Assembly: GCA_023487825.1 (NCBI GenBank)
Contig: JAMDBP010000012.1
Span: 1-7,295, forward strand
Source of the DNA: Candidatus Martarchaeota archaeon
GTDB lineage: Archaea > Micrarchaeota > Micrarchaeia > Micrarchaeales > CABMGC01
Length of the DNA stretch: 7,295 nt
Reading direction: 5' to 3'
A program made the position numbers and the translations under genes. The notes beneath the pieces were generated by a model. That model had not been told where the DNA came from and did no database searches. It saw only the letters and a list, made by a program, of their open reading frames with translations. Of the stretch, positions 6,573 to 7,295 are shown one piece after another; the first letter of the stretch is position 1; every line of letters begins with the position of its first letter.

Positions 6573-6576
6573 ATGC

Positions 6577-6987
6577 TCACTCAATATGAGATTTTATGAA
6601 CTTTCCAAGACCTTCCATAAGATCCACACCGATGGCCTCCTTCAAGCTCATCCATGCGTAACCATCATGGTCTTCGCTCATATTTATGCCTTTTCCGGAA
6701 TAATTACCTTTATAAACAAGCATCACCGCATGGAAGTTACTGCCATTTGAATTAATCTGCATAGTATAAACTCCCAAGAAAGCAGGATTGATAATCTTCC
6801 CCTCTGTTTCCTCGTTAATCTCCCTATTCAAAGTGTCCATCACACTCTCTCCCCACTCCATCTTTCCTCCTGGAAGCTGCCATTGCCCGCCTGCCCATGA
6901 ACTGCCCTTCACCCTCTTCAGGAAGAGGAATTTTCCATGTCCGTTATTGAGGAGGGCACCTACCCATACAATTATTCGTTTATCCAT
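6577..6987 (-). CDS. Nudix hydrolase
   Basis: It hydrolyses a nucleoside diphosphate linked to another moiety, releasing a monophosphate, with Mg2+ or Mn2+. The 136-residue protein starts with strand MDKRIIVWVGALL and FLFLKRVKG. The Nudix box follows from G41 (GKMEWGE) through E47 to REINEE (55-60), with metal-binding Glu56, Glu59 and Glu60 present. The box ends EETEG instead of the usual EETGL. The context SSWAGGQWQLPGGKMEWGES and later SNFHAVMLVYKG resemble MutT/NUDT15-type enzymes acting on (d)NTPs, but substrate cannot be assigned. I chose ATG 6987, with AAAAGG seven bases upstream; a TTG at 7017 would add ten residues with no family likeness. It is first in a minus-strand operon with the P-loop kinase and membrane kinase. 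An OGG1 gene is nearby but in a different operon. Confidence 0.92.
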   Translation of the reverse strand: MDKRIIVWVGALLNNGHGKFLFLKRVKGSSWAGGQWQLPGGKMEWGESVMDTLNREINEETEGKIINPAFLGVYTMQINSNGSNFHAVMLVYKGNYSGKGINMSEDHDGYAWMSLKEAIGVDLMEGLGKFIKSHIE

Positions 6988-7029
6988 ACAGAAACCTTTT
7001 CGATAAGAAGGCTGCAATTCCTATTATGT

Positions 7030-7059
7030 CTGTTACAATCTGTAAAACAAACTGTACAT
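7030..7059. repeat. Three short direct repeats, CTGT(T/A)(A/C)(A)-like
   Basis: CTGTTACA (7030-7037), CTGTAAAA (7040-7047) and CTGTACAT (7052-7059) are spaced 10 and 12 bp apart, close to one helical turn. They lie 43 to 72 bp upstream of the Nudix ATG. This is compatible with a regulator site on one face of the DNA, but the units are short and chance is possible in AT-rich DNA. Confidence 0.3.
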
Positions 7060-7084
7060 ACTACAAATACAAAAAGACTAAATC

Positions 7085-7108
7085 AGATAATACTAAGACA
7101 CATTATCT
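7085..7108. repeat. Inverted repeat AGATAAT-10 bp-ATTATCT
   Basis: Perfect 7-bp arms at 7085-7091 and 7102-7108 surround a 10-bp spacer. It could be a small hairpin in an RNA read from either strand or a protein-binding dyad. It shares the GATAA core with the larger repeat downstream. Confidence 0.4.
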
Positions 7109-7128
7109 CCGTTAAATAACTATCGCCC

Positions 7129-7199
7129 CGGTTATCAATCTGACGAATCTCTCCTTTTAAAAACAAACTTTCCTGGAGAGGCTACGCAAGAGATAACCG
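7129..7199. repeat. Nested inverted repeats, outer 8-bp and inner 6-bp stem
   Basis: CGGTTATC (7129-7136) pairs perfectly with GATAACCG (7192-7199). Inside it CTCTCC (7149-7154) pairs with GGAGAG (7175-7180), with two unpaired sides of about 11-12 nt between the stems and a 20-nt terminal loop. The right outer arm abuts the BRE/TATA of the next gene. It may be a structured RNA or a regulator site; neither is proved. Confidence 0.4.
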
Positions 7200-7213
7200 A
7201 AAAGCTTATATAT
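7200..7213 (+). promoter_or_regulatory. Archaeal BRE/TATA promoter for the gene at 7257
   Basis: A purine-rich BRE-like AAAAG (7200-7204) precedes CTTATATAT (7205-7213), the clearest TATA box in the window. Normal spacing places transcription start near 7235-7237, giving a leader of about 20 nt that contains GAGTGAG (7247-7253) just before the ATG. Confidence 0.75.
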
Positions 7214-7218
7214 CTCAC

Positions 7219-7247
7219 AAGTACATGGACTTTTACTAAAGTAAAAG
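7219..7247. promoter_or_regulatory. Two abutting palindromes over the transcription start: candidate operator
   Basis: The first is AAGTACATGGACTT (7219-7232), palindromic except for one mismatched pair. The second, CTTTTACT-AA-AGTAAAAG (7230-7247), has perfect 8-bp arms around two bases. Together they fill the space between the TATA box and the ribosome binding site and cover the predicted start of transcription. That position is typical for archaeal repressors that block RNA polymerase recruitment. A 2-nt loop makes an RNA hairpin less likely than a DNA dyad. Confidence 0.55.
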
Positions 7248-7256
7248 AGTGAGTAT

Positions 7257-7295
7257 ATGAGTATAATAAAAGAAATCAGAATAAAAGCCACCGCT
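7257..7295 (+). CDS. Start of an unidentified gene, cut by the window edge
   Basis: Thirteen codons are visible, reading MSIIKEIRIKATA. The start is supported by GAGTGAG about four bases upstream and by the TATA box at 7205-7213. The fragment is too short to assign a family. The palindromic promoter suggests a regulated gene, possibly one that controls itself. Confidence 0.6.
   Translation, partial: MSIIKEIRIKATA

Larger units (their letters stand above)
6988..7256. other. Divergent intergenic region with no gene recognised
   Basis: The 269 bp separate the Nudix operon (minus) from the gene entering at 7257 (plus). I find no convincing ORF, tRNA or rRNA. The region is AT-rich and carries three spaced CTGTWAMA-like direct repeats, three inverted repeats and a strong TATA box near the right end, listed separately. 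Confidence 0.7.

Noticed and set aside
3983..6987. A single 8-oxoguanine repair unit made of OGG1 and Nudix (MutT-like)
   Set aside because: The genes are in separate convergent operons and the Nudix substrate is unknown, so a joint GO system is not supported.
7129..7199. tRNA gene suggested by a 71-nt segment closed by an 8-bp stem
   Set aside because: Neither strand shows a T-arm with GTTC-like loop, a D-arm or a CCA-compatible end.

Overview
The window looks archaeal. It carries a eukaryote-like glycyl-tRNA synthetase, a Nop5 protein of box C/D sRNPs, an archaeal translin homologue and an OGG1-type glycosylase. It also shows TATA-like promoters, GGTGA/GAGG ribosome binding sites, and frequent AGG/AGA (Arg) and ATA (Ile) codons. 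Several proteins are short for their families and genes overlap or nearly touch, which suggests a compact genome, possibly a DPANN lineage such as Micrarchaeota. The lineage is a guess; a 16S or marker-gene tree would be needed.

Layout. (1) Positions 1-2390, minus strand: nop5 -> gatC -> gatA, with gatA running off the left edge. GatC and GatA are subunits of the tRNA-dependent amidotransferase that makes Gln-tRNA and/or Asn-tRNA; gatB is expected just outside the window. (2) Positions 2391-2519: a 129-bp divergent promoter region between nop5 and glyS. (3) Positions 2520-5415, plus strand: glyS -> OGG1-like DNA glycosylase -> translin-family protein. The first pair overlaps by 19 bp and the second by an ATGA, so this is a tightly coupled operon. 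(4) Positions 5417-6987, minus strand: Nudix hydrolase -> UPF0200-like P-loop kinase -> SEC59/dolichol-kinase-like membrane protein, a second compact operon that converges on the first with one base between stop codons. (5) Positions 6988-7256: a 269-bp divergent intergenic region rich in inverted and direct repeats, with a strong TATA box. It feeds a plus-strand gene of which only 13 codons are visible.

The genes are mainly translation and RNA machinery (GatCA, GlyRS, Nop5, translin) plus nucleotide housekeeping and repair (OGG1, Nudix, NMP-kinase-like) and a lipid-carrier kinase candidate. I see no mobile element, CRISPR array, tRNA or rRNA. The points most worth a second look are the N-terminally reduced Nop5, with a possible frameshifted 5' end, and the palindrome-dense promoter at the right edge.
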